From positions 1 to 45,053 of IMG/VR virus record IMGVR_UViG_3300010354_000157: a stretch of 45,053 nucleotides of DNA; one strand, 5' to 3'. The translations under genes were made by a program, and so were the position numbers. Positions 14,301 to 22,420 of the stretch are shown piece by piece. The notes beneath the pieces are model-generated. The model did no database searches and was not told the origin of the DNA. It worked only from the letters and a program-made list of their open reading frames with translations. This stretch comes from a virus. Positions within the stretch are counted from its first letter, which is position 1, and the number at the start of each line of letters is the position of its first letter.

Positions 14301-17300
14301 TAATAATTTGATTTCTATTGTAGATAGTAGTTATTCTGGTAATCATAAAATTACTGGGTTAACATCAACAACTTTTAGTTACAACATTTTAATAAAACCA
14401 GAAAAATCTTCATATATTTCTTCGGAAGCAGATATATCGTATACAACTACTTCACTTTCAACTACAGGTGAAATTGACTCAGTTAAAATAACATCTGGTG
14501 GCAAATATTATGATTCTTTACCTGGAATTAATTCTGTTTTTTCTTCCTCTGGATCAAATGCTATTTTATTTGCAGAGTCTAATAATATTGGAAAAGTGTC
14601 TGATATAATTATCCAAGATATTGGATTTGATTATTCATCTGATCTCACATTAAGACCGACTGCAAAGTTTCCGCAAATTATAAAAGTAAATACTTTATCT
14701 AAATTCAAAAGAATAGGAATATCGTCTATTGGAGTAAATTATAGATTTGCGCCAAATCTTGTTGTTTTGGATGGATTGACAAATAAAAAGTTAGAAAATG
14801 TAGAACTAAGGTACAATTTAGGTGATTCTGAAGTAACAATATTAAAAAATACAACTAACTTAAATGACATAAATCCAACCATAATTCCTATAAACAATTC
14901 CAACTCAATAGGAATTAATTCTATAACATTTAATAATATAACAAAAGATGTGACTGTAGGATTAGCCGTAAGTTATAGCAATTCTTCAGATTTTCCATTT
15001 TCTGTTGGAGATAAAGTTTTAATTGAAAATACCAGTGTTGGAATTGGAAATTCTCTGAGAGGATTTAATTCATCTTCATATAATTATGAATTATTTACAA
15101 TCAAATCAATTGATCCAAATATTGGTGGTGAAAATGGATCTGTTGTGTATAGTCTTTCTAATTATTTAAATTCTGGAGAAGTTCCAGGAACTTTTAGTCC
15201 AGTTTATTCTTCGGGAACTATTATTCCCCAAAAATATTTTCCAATATTTGATATTGAACTGGAAAAAAATCAATTTTTATATAAAGAAGTCGTATCATCA
15301 GAATCGTCATCTGGTTTAGTAGAAGGATGGGATCCAAATAATCAACTTTTAAAAGTTTCTTCAATAGATGATTTTAGTATAAATGAACTAATTATTGGAG
15401 AAACATCAAATTCACAGGCCAACATAGAATCGGTTGACATTTATAGTACATCTTATAATATTAAATCATCTTCAATAGTAAAAAATAAATGGAATTCAGA
15501 AAGCGGATTTTTAAACAATACTTTCCAAAGATTGCATGACAACGATTACTATCAATATTTTTCATACTCCATTAAATCCAAAATTAATTATGAAACTTGG
15601 AATAATTTAGTTAGTAATTTAAACCACACTGCCGGATTTAAGAAATTTAGCGATTTAATTGTTGAATCAAAGGATGAAACATTTGTTGGAATTGCAACAA
15701 ATCAAAATAATGGAGATTTTGTAGGGGTATCAGATCTTATAAGAATTATTGATGTAAACTGTATTAATGATTATGATCTTGCATTTGAAAAATCCTTAAA
15801 GATAGATTCTAATTTAATATCTGATGAAATTGTATTAAGAACAAAAATACTTCAAGACTATTTTGAATCTGTTGGAAATAGAGTTTTAAGTATTGATGAT
15901 TTTAGTAATCAATTTAATAGCAATCCAAGAAGTACGCCATTTAGTATTGTCAGTACTTTTAATTTGTCTGATGGAAGAAGTAAAAAATTCTTTACTTTTG
16001 TAAGGGATCGAAGATTTATATCAGAAAAACAATTCTGCATAGTATCACTTCTACACGATGATTCAACCGGATATATTAATCAGTATGGTAGAATCGAAAC
16101 AGTATCTAATATGGGATCTTTTGATTTTATTACTTCTGGAGCAGAAGGATCTTTGGTTTTTTATCCAGTAAACTATGAAGTCAATGATTTTGATGTAACA
16201 AGTATTTGCTATAATATAAAGGATGCTATTTCTGGAATTGGCACCCTATCTTTAGGAAATGTTGTTGATATTAAAACCTCAAATACATTAATACCATCAG
16301 GATCAACATCACCAATCTCTGTAGTTGGAATTGCATCAACATATAGAACTTCTAAGATTTTAGTAGAAATTGGTGCGATTGATGATTCTTATCATGAATT
16401 TGACGAATTAACAGTTTTGCATGATGGAACCAATATTCAACTTTTAGACTATGGGCAATTAACTGATAATATTATAAGTTCATATGGATCATCAGGAATC
16501 GGAACCTATTCAGCCAGTTTTTCTGGGCAGAATTTGGTCATCAATTTGACTCCTGATGTTGGATTAGGTGTTTCTTTTGTAGTAAATTCTATGAGAATTT
16601 CTATTGCAAATACTACATCAACAGGAATCGCATCCGAAACTTTAAATAATTCGCAATTAAAATCGAACTATGTTTCAATCGCATCTTCCACTTCTCCAAC
16701 TCAACATTTGATATCTTCATATACAAACACAAATTCCAGTTCTAGTTCTAGTTATTCTTCTGCTTATTTCTTAGTTTGCGTAGAAGATATTACAAACAAT
16801 AGATCCCAAGTTTCCGAAATCGTTGTAGTTGATGATGGAATAGAAGTATCTATTGCAGAATTTGGTATTTTGTATACAGATAGTGCTCTTGGAAATATAG
16901 ATGCTACAGTATCATCAACAAATACTAATTTGTATTTTACACCAAATTCTGGGATAGATGTACAAGTTAGAGTATTTCAAAATTCCCTTGGATTAATTGA
17001 TAATACCAATTCTTTAGATATAATTGATTTGAACAATGGTTCAATAAAAACTGATTATGGAATATATCGAGGTACATTTACCGATATAAAAAGACAATTT
17101 GATTTAACTCACAAACAGATTCCAATATTCTCTAGAAATTTTGATGGAAGTAGTCCAAATATCGTAAATATTAATAATAATACTATTGAAATCCAAAATC
17201 ATTTCTTTGTAAGTGGAGAAGAAATATCTTATTCATATCTTGAAGATGGAATAACACAACCAATTGGTATTGCAAGTACATCATTTGCAGGAATAGGAAT

Positions 17301-20300
17301 AACTAATAAATTGCCATCAACTGTATATGCAATTAAAATTGACAATTCTTTTATAAAACTTGCTTCTTCTGCAGAAAATGCTTTAAAGACTATCCCATTA
17401 GAATTAGATCTAATGTCCGTTGGTATCGGTACTTTACATACATTTACCGCAAAAAATCAAAATTCAAGAGTTCTTGTTAGTATTGATAATGTAGTACAAT
17501 CTCCTATCGTTTCTACGGCAATAACAACGCTATGCACTTCTTCAATATTGGTAACTGATGATACAATAAAATTATCGGGCATTACTTCCATTTTTGGGGG
17601 GGATTTACTAAAAATTAATAGTGAAATTGTTAGAGTTAATTCTGTAGGATTTGGGAGCACCAACTCCATATTAGTTGAACGTGGATGGCTTGGTACAATA
17701 ATTTCTATTCATTCTCCAAATACTTTAGTTACAAAAGTTACTGGAAATTATAATATTGTTGGAAACAATATAAACTTTGTTACTGCTCCTTATGGACTTA
17801 CTCCATTAAGTACAACTACCAATACTCCAAATAATGTAGATTGGGTTGGAATTTCTACACGATCTACTTTTAACGGAAGATCATTTATTAGATCTGGAGT
17901 TAAAAATACTACATCTGAACCATATTCAAAAAATTATATTTTTGACGATATTTCAATGTCTTTTAGTGGCATTAAAACAGGATTTACATTAAAATCAAAT
18001 AACAATGATATTGTTGGCGTAAGTACAAGCAACGCAATAGTTTTAATTAATGATGTTTTCCAGAGTCCACAAAGACTATCTGGTGCATTAAGTATCAGCG
18101 GAGACTATACTTTAAATGAGAGTGCAGGAATTTCTAGCATTCAATTTACAGGAACTGCGACATCATTAACTTCCGATATTAATGCTTCAAATTTACCAAC
18201 TGGAGGTGTTATAGTCTCTGTAGGATCAACAAATGGATTTGGATACCAACCACTTATATCTGCCGGAGGAACTGCCGTTGTTTCCACGTCAGGCACAATT
18301 CAATCAATTAGTATTGGAAATAGTGGTTCTGGATACAGAGTCGGAATTCAAACAATAGTTAATGTTGGAGTTTTAACTTCTAGTGTCGGAATTCCAAATA
18401 TTGAGTTTATTGGAACTGCATCAATATCTGGTGGGCATATTGTAAGTGTTGCAATCACAAATCCAGGAACTGGATATACCTCATCAAATCCACCTATAGT
18501 AATATTTGATGATCCTCTTTCATATTCAAATATTCCTTTGACTTACAGTTCATCTTCTGTTTCTGGAGTTGGAACTGAAGCAACTATTGACATAATTGTT
18601 GGGCAAGATTCAAGTATAATTTCTTTTGATATCAAAAATCTTGGATATGGATACGGACAGGGGGAAATTTTAACAATTCCAGTTGCAGGATCAACCGGAA
18701 TACCAACAAATACTTCTTTAAGTTTTAAAGAATTTCAAATTTATGTTGAAAGAACTCAATCTGATACATTTTCTGGTTGGATTGTTGGAGATTTGCAGGT
18801 TTTAGATCCTTTAGATGATTTATTTGACGGAACTACAGTGTCTTTCCAATTAACTGTTAATACTCTACCAAGATCAATTAGATCTAAAGCAGGATCGAAT
18901 ATTGATGTACAATCCACACTTTTAGTCTTTATTAATGATATTTTGCAAGTTCCTGGTCAAGGTTATCGGTTCCCAGGTGGCAGTTTTATCACATTTTCAG
19001 AACCACCAAAATCAGGCGATACTTCAAAAATTATTTTTTACAGAGGAACCGGTGATGTTGATGTTGTTGATGTTGATATTTTGGAAACTATTAAACCAGG
19101 AGATACTATAAGATTGGATAATGAATTAACAAATTTAAAAGAAAATGAAAGATTAGTTTCAACAATTAATTCTATAGACACACTAAACACTATACCATAT
19201 GCAGGTCCTGGTGTTACTAGTGTAGAAACTCTAGATAGACCAATAATTTGGTGTAAACAGACAGAGGATTTATTCATAAACGGAAAAGAGATAACAAAAA
19301 ATAGAGAAATTTATGAACCCTATATTCATCCAACAACTAGAATTATTCAAAATGTTGGCATTGGATCACTTGAAATTTTTGTAGAGAGTGTTAAAACTTT
19401 CTTTGATAGTAATAAAGAAAATACTACAAATGCAATTAGATCAAAAATTCAAATTATTTCTCAAGATGAATATGTTGGTGCAGCTGCATCGGCAGTAGTA
19501 TCTGTTGCAGGTACTATAAGTTACATATCATTACAGAGTGGTGGTAAAGGATATACAACTGCACCGACTGTTTCAATATCACACCCTCCAGTTATATCCG
19601 GAATTACTAGCACAGCAGTAGCAACTGTTCAAAGTATTCCTTATAGCGAATATGGTTCTTTTGGAATGACAAATTATTTTGCAGGAGATGTTGATAATGT
19701 ATTTTTTACAATTTCTCTTCCTTTTGAGATTGACTTTTTAGGAAACAGATATTCCACTGTTTATTTGGGATCAAATGGATATTTTACTTTTGGTGGAGGA
19801 AGTAATCAATTTAACGCCATTCGTCCAAACTTACCATCACTTCCAGGAGTTCATGTAATTCCTGGAAATAGAAGACTAACTCAAATTTATACATTATCTT
19901 CTGGAGGGACTTTCAGAATTAGAGTTGAAGGATATAATTATGGAACTTCGTCTGCATTAACTCCCCATGTTTATGAAATTTTATTTACTAATGGGAGTAG
20001 TTTTATTGATGTCAATTTAGTTACTATAACTAATTCAGTTCTTGGTGGAATAACTGACGGAATATCTGCAAATTACCTAGAATCTTTCACAGCAAATTCT
20101 ACAAATTCTTATAGAATTTACACCTCACCATTTTCAACAAATTATTTAAATTATGCAATTGCAAATGCAAGTATTACTTCAGGAATTGTAACATCAATTC
20201 AAGTAACGAATTCGGGATTTGGATATACAAATACAAATCCACCTTCAATCTTAATTGAATCTCCACCAGTTTCCGGATATATTGAAGAAATTGAAGATGT

Positions 20301-20838
20301 ATCTTATTCTGGAGATTTTGGAATTATATCTGGCATTTCCACAGTTTCTGTTGGAGTTGCTTTGACAGGAATTGTATTTGATCTTTTAATTCCTCATAAT
20401 TCATTTTTGAGAGATCCATCTATAGTTGGATCAGCAATTACAGTTAGTGGAATACAAACAGGATACTATTTTGTTGTTTTAAATTCAAATGTCGGTAATG
20501 GAGTAACTTCACTTTATCAAAATGGATCTGTTCTTTCAATTGGATCTTCATATGTTGATAATGTTTATGAAGTTGCCTCTGTATCAATTGCACAAACAAG
20601 TACAGTTGGATCTGGTGTTACTTATGTCGCAAAGGTTACTGTAAGTCTATCCGATTATAATGGACTATCTGGAATTGGATATAGTAATTTCTTTGGAGAA
20701 TATAGTTGGGGTAGAATTTCTATGCCATCAAGAAATAATGCAAAATCGTTTACTTCCTATAATAATGGACTTATTGGTGTTTCAACTTCGCCAATCATTC
20801 AAAGAGTCAATTCTCTAAGATATCTGAATTATAACTAA
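8314..20838 (+). CDS. Giant baseplate/tail structural protein (4174 aa) in gp7 position, with YHYH-type domain
   Basis: It lies between gp6 and gp8, where T4 has gp7 (about 1030 aa), and is about four times longer. The N-terminus (RIKISSIVENQLPSFIREEY) is the usual start of this cyanophage tail protein family. Residues about 80-125 carry a small domain with IDNEIITYTS. Around 1222-1300 is a YHYH-type domain (GWAYDGNPIYGPYGY). Between lie at least six copies of an H-x-F-x-x-G-x-x-V-x-Y ... YYV ... IKLS module and about six G-x-G-Y beta-repeat blocks. Residues about 3780-3925 form a distinct beta domain (FLGNRYSTVYLGSNGYFTFG, FRIRVEGYNYG) of the type seen in adhesin-like regions. The end (NFFGEYSWGRI) is also typical. 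Function by inference: baseplate wedge extension and surface binding. No Shine-Dalgarno site is seen. Confidence 0.85.
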   Translation: MADTRIKISSIVENQLPSFIREEYPLFGEFLKQYYVSLENQGGIYDILQNIDQYIKIDNLTNLIDSTETTFFVDFTDTTIVVKSTVGFPDSYGLIQIDNEIITYTSKTDTSFLNCVRGFSGIASYQNPISPDTLVFSESEINQHNSGSTVNNLSILFLKQFFKKVKTQIVPGFEDRQLHPKLNKNLFIKQSKDFYSSKGTDESFEILFRALYGVDVELIKPRDYLFIPSNAQYRITRDLVVEPLEGNPFDLLNKTLYQDETNNFQKSYGSVNNVKKIQRDGKDYYVISLDYDYDKDISVNGSIFGSFSIHPKTKLITSVSGGSSVLDVDSTVGFPTKGSIIADLNNGTSVNISYKSKSLTQFFECSGINQSLLEGQELRIDDYVYGYSGITTNNIVKVRIGGVLSDLNINSDTRYFSENDLIQIRTLGLDSNSVLTNSWIFNVATSYDVKSISLIDSSNFSYNITTFDKNGIVIGDTVRLLSTDETFITCVVFGVSNFNSFLVKGVGEIETTKKYKVQKILSKFNSKNYPESNIYTTNVQNVYTDYLDVCYVSSPSLPTYFNQALTINDKSITFSGKFDGEEINIGNHGFYTGDVVVYKNGISGSLNLFETLYYVKRISSTVIKLSRSKSNLYNSNYLKVVGDVVGAKIELKDFSNQKLESQKLIRNISNSSNSKLEKSTNPGPIGILVNGVEILNYKSKDSIFYGPIENIDVISPGENYDVINPPILNISDDVGVGATGYCEVEGNLSRIDIIDGGFNYITEPIITITGGNGKDAKAKAYLGSFEHSSSFNSIESSGLVNLSNNTIGFSSYHKFDDGEKVIYKSDGQQQVGGLISESIYYLSVQDSYNVKIHNNYDESISGINTVNLTSYGVGTQRFVSVNEKKKITFINIIDSGFGYKNRKIVVPSSGINTSFNTISAIDHKYSNGDVILYKTTGVPIGNLNDNTLYYVTKIDNNNFKLSQLGTSESGKDFYFKTKQYVNFVNSGSGNHIFNHQPISISVSGVVGISTRIQQNFNAILQPVFRGEIKSVFLENGGFNYGSEEIINFNKQPSFELKSGRGAQVKPIISNGKISEIIVLDSGSGYNSIPDLQISGPGLGEILTPIVNQGSLSEVRVIQGGVGFSTNKTFLNIISAGSNCKLQSTPKKWTINLVQRNVQSNQITDDDGIIYEGINSNYGLEYTHLYSPRKLRQILLSKRLINGQETYVPDLIISNNKESPSSSHSPIIGWAYDGNPIYGPYGYSSETGGTVKALKSGYKISIKSNRPNTSIYPEGFFVEDYVFNSDGDLDKHNGRFCITPEFPNGTYAYFSTINGSSVESSPPFKNFISPSFPYFIGNSFKSDPILFNFDPKSNQDDIDLNETQLFRNTKPYNLLSENSGYDFLLNPNKIKNQNSIINYISKGEVNSVGILTGGKNYKVGDSLIFNNDRTKGSDASAKVLSVKGKKVSEINVTTSSLSDVEIIPDANQNLYYGFSSSSHNLLNGDTVSITGLSTTASSLQGSYSVGVRSDQFILNVGVGTTGTTGIVTYFNVFGNLQYPFIRENDIFQLGNEKVKVLNIDSSLNRIRVLRAQDSTVGSSHTASTLLVEKSRKFSFVSPITSTTFPHKSNKELYFDPTESIGIGTVGIGYTLFFSNPGVGATQLFVPIKSIYLKNHNLETGTKVIYSSNSGSPITVFADGSSFQLTDNQILYVAKISNDLIGVSTNFVGLGSTGGFVGINSSIQTSTLYFTNVGVGVIHSFKTVYNGVITAKVDKNLVTVSTASTHGLSLKDSVSIFCSPGISTTYKVRYNDYNRRLIVNPKDFASGDVNIAEDTITIVNHGYYNGQKVVYTSSSPSGGLFSNSIYYIVKINDNTIKLSNSYYNATLDYPITVDITTTSSGTISLVNPQLSITKNQKVIFDLSHNSLSYIKNSVRVPAFDFNLYSDSNFENIFDSTSSSNNFEISKTGNIGVDTSAKLTLSLNDFIPKSLYYSLSPLEFDEIDLVKSQVIVDDENISNNNLISIVDSSYSGNHKITGLTSTTFSYNILIKPEKSSYISSEADISYTTTSLSTTGEIDSVKITSGGKYYDSLPGINSVFSSSGSNAILFAESNNIGKVSDIIIQDIGFDYSSDLTLRPTAKFPQIIKVNTLSKFKRIGISSIGVNYRFAPNLVVLDGLTNKKLENVELRYNLGDSEVTILKNTTNLNDINPTIIPINNSNSIGINSITFNNITKDVTVGLAVSYSNSSDFPFSVGDKVLIENTSVGIGNSLRGFNSSSYNYELFTIKSIDPNIGGENGSVVYSLSNYLNSGEVPGTFSPVYSSGTIIPQKYFPIFDIELEKNQFLYKEVVSSESSSGLVEGWDPNNQLLKVSSIDDFSINELIIGETSNSQANIESVDIYSTSYNIKSSSIVKNKWNSESGFLNNTFQRLHDNDYYQYFSYSIKSKINYETWNNLVSNLNHTAGFKKFSDLIVESKDETFVGIATNQNNGDFVGVSDLIRIIDVNCINDYDLAFEKSLKIDSNLISDEIVLRTKILQDYFESVGNRVLSIDDFSNQFNSNPRSTPFSIVSTFNLSDGRSKKFFTFVRDRRFISEKQFCIVSLLHDDSTGYINQYGRIETVSNMGSFDFITSGAEGSLVFYPVNYEVNDFDVTSICYNIKDAISGIGTLSLGNVVDIKTSNTLIPSGSTSPISVVGIASTYRTSKILVEIGAIDDSYHEFDELTVLHDGTNIQLLDYGQLTDNIISSYGSSGIGTYSASFSGQNLVINLTPDVGLGVSFVVNSMRISIANTTSTGIASETLNNSQLKSNYVSIASSTSPTQHLISSYTNTNSSSSSSYSSAYFLVCVEDITNNRSQVSEIVVVDDGIEVSIAEFGILYTDSALGNIDATVSSTNTNLYFTPNSGIDVQVRVFQNSLGLIDNTNSLDIIDLNNGSIKTDYGIYRGTFTDIKRQFDLTHKQIPIFSRNFDGSSPNIVNINNNTIEIQNHFFVSGEEISYSYLEDGITQPIGIASTSFAGIGITNKLPSTVYAIKIDNSFIKLASSAENALKTIPLELDLMSVGIGTLHTFTAKNQNSRVLVSIDNVVQSPIVSTAITTLCTSSILVTDDTIKLSGITSIFGGDLLKINSEIVRVNSVGFGSTNSILVERGWLGTIISIHSPNTLVTKVTGNYNIVGNNINFVTAPYGLTPLSTTTNTPNNVDWVGISTRSTFNGRSFIRSGVKNTTSEPYSKNYIFDDISMSFSGIKTGFTLKSNNNDIVGVSTSNAIVLINDVFQSPQRLSGALSISGDYTLNESAGISSIQFTGTATSLTSDINASNLPTGGVIVSVGSTNGFGYQPLISAGGTAVVSTSGTIQSISIGNSGSGYRVGIQTIVNVGVLTSSVGIPNIEFIGTASISGGHIVSVAITNPGTGYTSSNPPIVIFDDPLSYSNIPLTYSSSSVSGVGTEATIDIIVGQDSSIISFDIKNLGYGYGQGEILTIPVAGSTGIPTNTSLSFKEFQIYVERTQSDTFSGWIVGDLQVLDPLDDLFDGTTVSFQLTVNTLPRSIRSKAGSNIDVQSTLLVFINDILQVPGQGYRFPGGSFITFSEPPKSGDTSKIIFYRGTGDVDVVDVDILETIKPGDTIRLDNELTNLKENERLVSTINSIDTLNTIPYAGPGVTSVETLDRPIIWCKQTEDLFINGKEITKNREIYEPYIHPTTRIIQNVGIGSLEIFVESVKTFFDSNKENTTNAIRSKIQIISQDEYVGAAASAVVSVAGTISYISLQSGGKGYTTAPTVSISHPPVISGITSTAVATVQSIPYSEYGSFGMTNYFAGDVDNVFFTISLPFEIDFLGNRYSTVYLGSNGYFTFGGGSNQFNAIRPNLPSLPGVHVIPGNRRLTQIYTLSSGGTFRIRVEGYNYGTSSALTPHVYEILFTNGSSFIDVNLVTITNSVLGGITDGISANYLESFTANSTNSYRIYTSPFSTNYLNYAIANASITSGIVTSIQVTNSGFGYTNTNPPSILIESPPVSGYIEEIEDVSYSGDFGIISGISTVSVGVALTGIVFDLLIPHNSFLRDPSIVGSAITVSGIQTGYYFVVLNSNVGNGVTSLYQNGSVLSIGSSYVDNVYEVASVSIAQTSTVGSGVTYVAKVTVSLSDYNGLSGIGYSNFFGEYSWGRISMPSRNNAKSFTSYNNGLIGVSTSPIIQRVNSLRYLNYN

Positions 20839-20844
20839 TAAATA
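20837..20844 (+). promoter_or_regulatory. Late promoter ahead of gene 8
   Basis: AATAAATA overlapping the stop codon of the giant gene, 16 nt before the ATG at 20861. A transcript from it would have a very short leader. Confidence 0.6.
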
Positions 20845-20860
20845 GATAAAAAACTGCAAA

Positions 20861-22414
20861 ATGTCCGCTATCATAACTGATCAATTTAGAATATTAAATG
20901 CAAAGAATTTTGTAGCTTCTGCTACTTCCAGTACAAACTCATATTATGCTTTTGTAGGACTTCCAAACGCTACGGATTATTCTTCAACGTGGAATACTAT
21001 ACCACCTGCTCCCAAAGATAATTTTGATCAAGAGAATGATTATTGGGACACAATGATCGCTCTTAAAAAAATTTCAAATGGTGATGTTAAACAAGTAATT
21101 AGAAAAATCACTTGGACTTCTGGAACTGTTTATGACATGTACAGACATGACATTAGCAGAACAAACACTTCTAAACCATCAGGAGCAACTAGTTTATATT
21201 CTGCAAATTATTATGTTGTAAATCAAGATTATAAAGTTTACATTTGCTTATATAATGGAGTGGACCCAGAAAATCCAACCGGAAAACCTTCATTAGATGA
21301 ACCATCATTTACAGATTTAGAACCTAGAACTGCTGGAGATAGTGGTGATGGTTATATTTGGAAATATCTTTATACAATAAAACCAAGTGATATTGTAAAG
21401 TTTGATTCCACAAATTTTATGCCAGTTCCCAGAGATTGGGAAACTAGTTCTGAATACTCCTCAATTAGAAATAATGCCACAACAAGTGGACAACTAAAAA
21501 TTGTTACGATCACAAATCGTGGTGTTGGGTTGGGTACTGCAAACAGAACTTACACTAGAGTTCCCATTTTAGGAGATGGTATAGGTGCTGAAGCAACTAT
21601 CGTAATCAATAATGAATCAAAAGTGGAATCTATAACTGTTTCTAGAGGTGGATCTGGATATACTTTTGGTAGTGTTGATTTAATTGCGGGAAATGTTCCC
21701 ATAGGAACTATAAAACCAGTTTTTAATGTTATTATTCCTCCTCAAGGTGGTCATGGATCAGATATTTATAGAGAACTTGGAGCTTATAATGTTTTAGTTT
21801 ATTCTAGAATTGAAAATGATGTAGAGAATCCAGATTTTATTACAGGTAATCAAATTGCTCGTATTGGATTGGTGGAAAACCCAGAATTTTTTAATTCTTC
21901 ATCAATATTAACTTTAGATAAAGCAAGCGCGTTAAACGCATTAAAATTAACAGGGACTGGTTATGATTCGGCTTCTTTTATTGCAGATTCTTTTATAACC
22001 CAAACAGTTGGATTGGGATATACTGCTGTTGGAAGAGTAGTTTCTTATGATCAAGCAACTGGCGTTTTAAAATACTGGCAAGATCGAAATACTGCCGGAT
22101 TTAATACTGATGGGTCTCAAACTGCAAATCCACAATATGGATTTGATCAATATCAATTTACAGCATATCCAGAATCTGGAGGATCTTTAAATATTGTTGG
22201 TGGTAGTGTTGTTTTGGGTATTGATACAAATTTCAGTGGTGTATCTACCTCGATAAATAATAGAACATACTATCTTGGTCAATCTTTTACTGATGGCGTT
22301 TCTTATCCTGAGGTTAAAAAATATTCAGGAAATATAATTTATGTCGATAATAGACCTTCAATAACAAGGTCTACCAACCAAAAAGAAGATATCAAAGTTA
22401 TTTTGCAATTCTAA
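20861..22414 (+). CDS. 8: Baseplate wedge subunit gp8
   Basis: A 517-aa protein recognised by its N-terminus (TDQFRILNAKNFV, then YYAFVGLP and the WDTMIALKKIS region) and by YWDTMIALKK...IRKITWTSGTVYDMYRHD, diagnostic of T4 gp8 relatives. T4 gp8 has 334 aa; the extra length here includes a G-x-G-Y type beta-repeat block (about 210-290: VTITNRGVGLGT..., VSRGGSGYTFG) of the same kind as in the giant protein, gp14 and the 27981 protein. gp8 forms wedge dimers linking gp7 and gp10 in T4. It is followed 6 nt later by the DUF4815-type gene. Confidence 0.92.
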   Translation: MSAIITDQFRILNAKNFVASATSSTNSYYAFVGLPNATDYSSTWNTIPPAPKDNFDQENDYWDTMIALKKISNGDVKQVIRKITWTSGTVYDMYRHDISRTNTSKPSGATSLYSANYYVVNQDYKVYICLYNGVDPENPTGKPSLDEPSFTDLEPRTAGDSGDGYIWKYLYTIKPSDIVKFDSTNFMPVPRDWETSSEYSSIRNNATTSGQLKIVTITNRGVGLGTANRTYTRVPILGDGIGAEATIVINNESKVESITVSRGGSGYTFGSVDLIAGNVPIGTIKPVFNVIIPPQGGHGSDIYRELGAYNVLVYSRIENDVENPDFITGNQIARIGLVENPEFFNSSSILTLDKASALNALKLTGTGYDSASFIADSFITQTVGLGYTAVGRVVSYDQATGVLKYWQDRNTAGFNTDGSQTANPQYGFDQYQFTAYPESGGSLNIVGGSVVLGIDTNFSGVSTSINNRTYYLGQSFTDGVSYPEVKKYSGNIIYVDNRPSITRSTNQKEDIKVILQF

Positions 22415-22420
22415 AGACCC

